Source: JABDNZ01 sp964407425
GTDB taxonomy: Bacteria > Gemmatimonadota > Gemmatimonadetes > Longimicrobiales > Gaopeijiaceae
DNA length: 7,214 bases
Direction: 5' to 3'
NCBI GenBank assembly: GCA_964407425.1
Contig: CAYOVN010000170.1
Coordinates: 1-7,214 of the forward strand
The first letter of the stretch is position 1; every line of letters starts with the position of its first letter. The translations under genes and the position numbers were made by a program. The notes beneath the pieces were generated by a model. It had not been told where the DNA came from, made no database searches, and saw nothing but the letters and a program-made list of their open reading frames with translations. Positions 6,469-7,214 of the stretch are shown in pieces.

Positions 6469-7035
6469 ATGACGGAAACCCAGCTAATCCGGCAGGCTTG
6501 TGAAGGGGATGGCCTGGCTGTACGGGCACTCTATGAGCGCTATGCGCCAAGGGTATTTGCCGTGGTCCGTCGGATCGCCGGGGAGGACGACCTTGCGCAG
6601 GACTACGCCCAGGAAGCGTGGATTCGGGCCATTCGAGCCCTTCCCACCTTCAGGGGGGACGCACGGTTTTCGACCTGGCTCCATAGAATCGCCGTCAACT
6701 CCGCCCTTCAGGCCCTTAGGAAGGCCGAAACGAGGACCCGGAGGGAAGCACCTATGCCCGAGGCCGTTCCTGTGAACCCGGTGGAAGGGGATGTCCTTCT
6801 GGGGGATCTCCTGGAGCGGGCCATGGATTCCCTCCCCGATGGCATGAGGCAGGTCCTGATTCTCCACGATGTGGAGGGCTATACACACGAAGAGATTGGG
6901 GAATTCCTGGGGGTGACCTCCGGGACGTCAAAATCTCAGCTCTTCAAAGCACGTTCAAAAATGAGGGATGCTCTCCGCCCCCATGAAGAGGGTGGAGAAG
7001 ATGGAAAACGAGGAGTAGAAGCATGGGGCATATAA
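6469..7035 (+). CDS. RNA polymerase sigma factor, sigma-70 family, ECF type
   Basis: The 188-residue product has the two-domain layout of ECF sigma factors. Region 2 spans about residues 20-86: the core-binding helix LYERYAPRVF, the DYAQEAWIRAI segment of region 2.2, and FSTWLHRIAVNSAL of 2.3/2.4, which in this family melts and reads the -10 element. A proline- and charge-rich linker (about 87-110) leads to region 4 (about 113-168), with SLPDGMRQVLILHDVEGYTH and a helix-turn-helix EEIGEFLGVTSGTSKSQLF that should read the -35 element. Such factors redirect RNA polymerase to a small regulon, often in response to envelope or redox stress. A purine-rich AAGGGCGG lies three bases upstream of the ATG. 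The downstream gene overlaps by 13 bases and encodes a zinc-finger anti-sigma factor, so activity is probably controlled by sequestration. The ECF subgroup and the signal are not determinable here. Confidence 0.93.
   Translation: MTETQLIRQACEGDGLAVRALYERYAPRVFAVVRRIAGEDDLAQDYAQEAWIRAIRALPTFRGDARFSTWLHRIAVNSALQALRKAETRTRREAPMPEAVPVNPVEGDVLLGDLLERAMDSLPDGMRQVLILHDVEGYTHEEIGEFLGVTSGTSKSQLFKARSKMRDALRPHEEGGEDGKRGVEAWGI
7011..7015 (+). promoter_or_regulatory. Ribosome binding site of the anti-sigma gene, inside the sigma coding region
   Basis: AGGAG lies seven bases before the ATG at 7023, within the last codons of the sigma gene. It supports the overlapping start and allows initiation independent of upstream ribosomes. 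Confidence 0.6.
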
Positions 7036-7214
7036 CTGGTGAAGGCCTGGCCCGAATCGTAAGTGAGGGTCCAACGCCCAAAGAAGCTGAGCACCTGGAA
7101 GCCTGTTCCGCCTGCAGGGGGGAACTCAAGGCCTTGGAGGACCAAACCGAGGCAGTGGGGTCCCTTCCGGACCTCCGCCCCCCTTCAGGGGATTGGGAGG
7201 CCCTGGAAGCCCGG
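7023..7214 (+). CDS. Putative zinc-finger anti-sigma factor, N-terminal part, truncated by the window edge
   Basis: Sixty-four codons are open to the right edge, starting with ATG inside the sigma gene (13-base overlap). The product, beginning MGHITGEGLARIVSEG, contains HLEACSACRGEL with H24, C28 and C31. This is the His-x3-Cys-x2-Cys core of ZAS-type anti-sigma domains, whose helices clamp a cognate ECF sigma and may release it on zinc loss, oxidation or proteolysis. His3 could supply a fourth ligand, but that is a guess. The segment after the finger (EDQTEAVGSLPDLRPPSGDW) is a typical flexible linker. Whether a membrane helix and a sensor domain follow cannot be seen. Overlap with the sigma gene and the strong internal Shine-Dalgarno support co-expression as a matched pair. 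The gene is too short in this window to judge its full class. Confidence 0.82.
   Translation, partial: MGHITGEGLARIVSEGPTPKEAEHLEACSACRGELKALEDQTEAVGSLPDLRPPSGDWEALEAR

Overview
The window is GC-rich, gene-dense bacterial chromosome with short intergenic gaps. The gene set is an exported S9-type propeller peptidase, a lipoprotein with a phosphodiester glycosidase domain, a small exported putative barrel protein, a NatA/NatB-CPBP export module and an ECF sigma/anti-sigma pair. With the GC-rich codon usage, this fits a Gram-negative environmental lineage such as Gemmatimonadota. That assignment is an inference from protein style; there is no rRNA or other marker gene to confirm it. I see no insertion sequence, prophage, tRNA, CRISPR array or integration scar.

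Layout, left to right. (1) 1-1096, minus strand: N-terminal 365 codons of a secreted S9 family (prolyl oligopeptidase-like) peptidase, whose catalytic domain lies off the left edge. (2) 1217-1882, plus: TenA-family aminopyrimidine aminohydrolase (thiamine salvage), divergent from the peptidase. (3) 1925-2881, minus: lipoprotein with a phosphodiester glycosidase (NAGPA-like) domain, convergent with tenA; a GC-rich hairpin sits at their junction. (4) 2922-3434, plus: 170-residue exported protein, possibly a small outer-membrane beta-barrel. (5) 3491-5545 and 5542-6327, both minus: a two-gene operon of a NatA-type ABC ATPase and a NatB-type permease fused to a CPBP (Rce1-like) intramembrane protease, joined by an ATGA overlap. 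(6) 6469-7035, plus: an ECF sigma-70 factor, overlapping by 13 bases the start of (7) a zinc-finger anti-sigma factor that runs off the right edge.

The genes form several small independent units rather than one pathway. The clearest functional couplings are the ATPase with the permease/protease, and the sigma with its anti-sigma. These two operons are transcribed divergently from a 141-base region rich in GGGCCC/CCCGGG palindromes, so they could share regulation, but the sequence does not prove this. No clearly undescribed system is evident. The most interesting item is the permease-protease fusion next to the envelope-stress-type sigma/anti-sigma pair.
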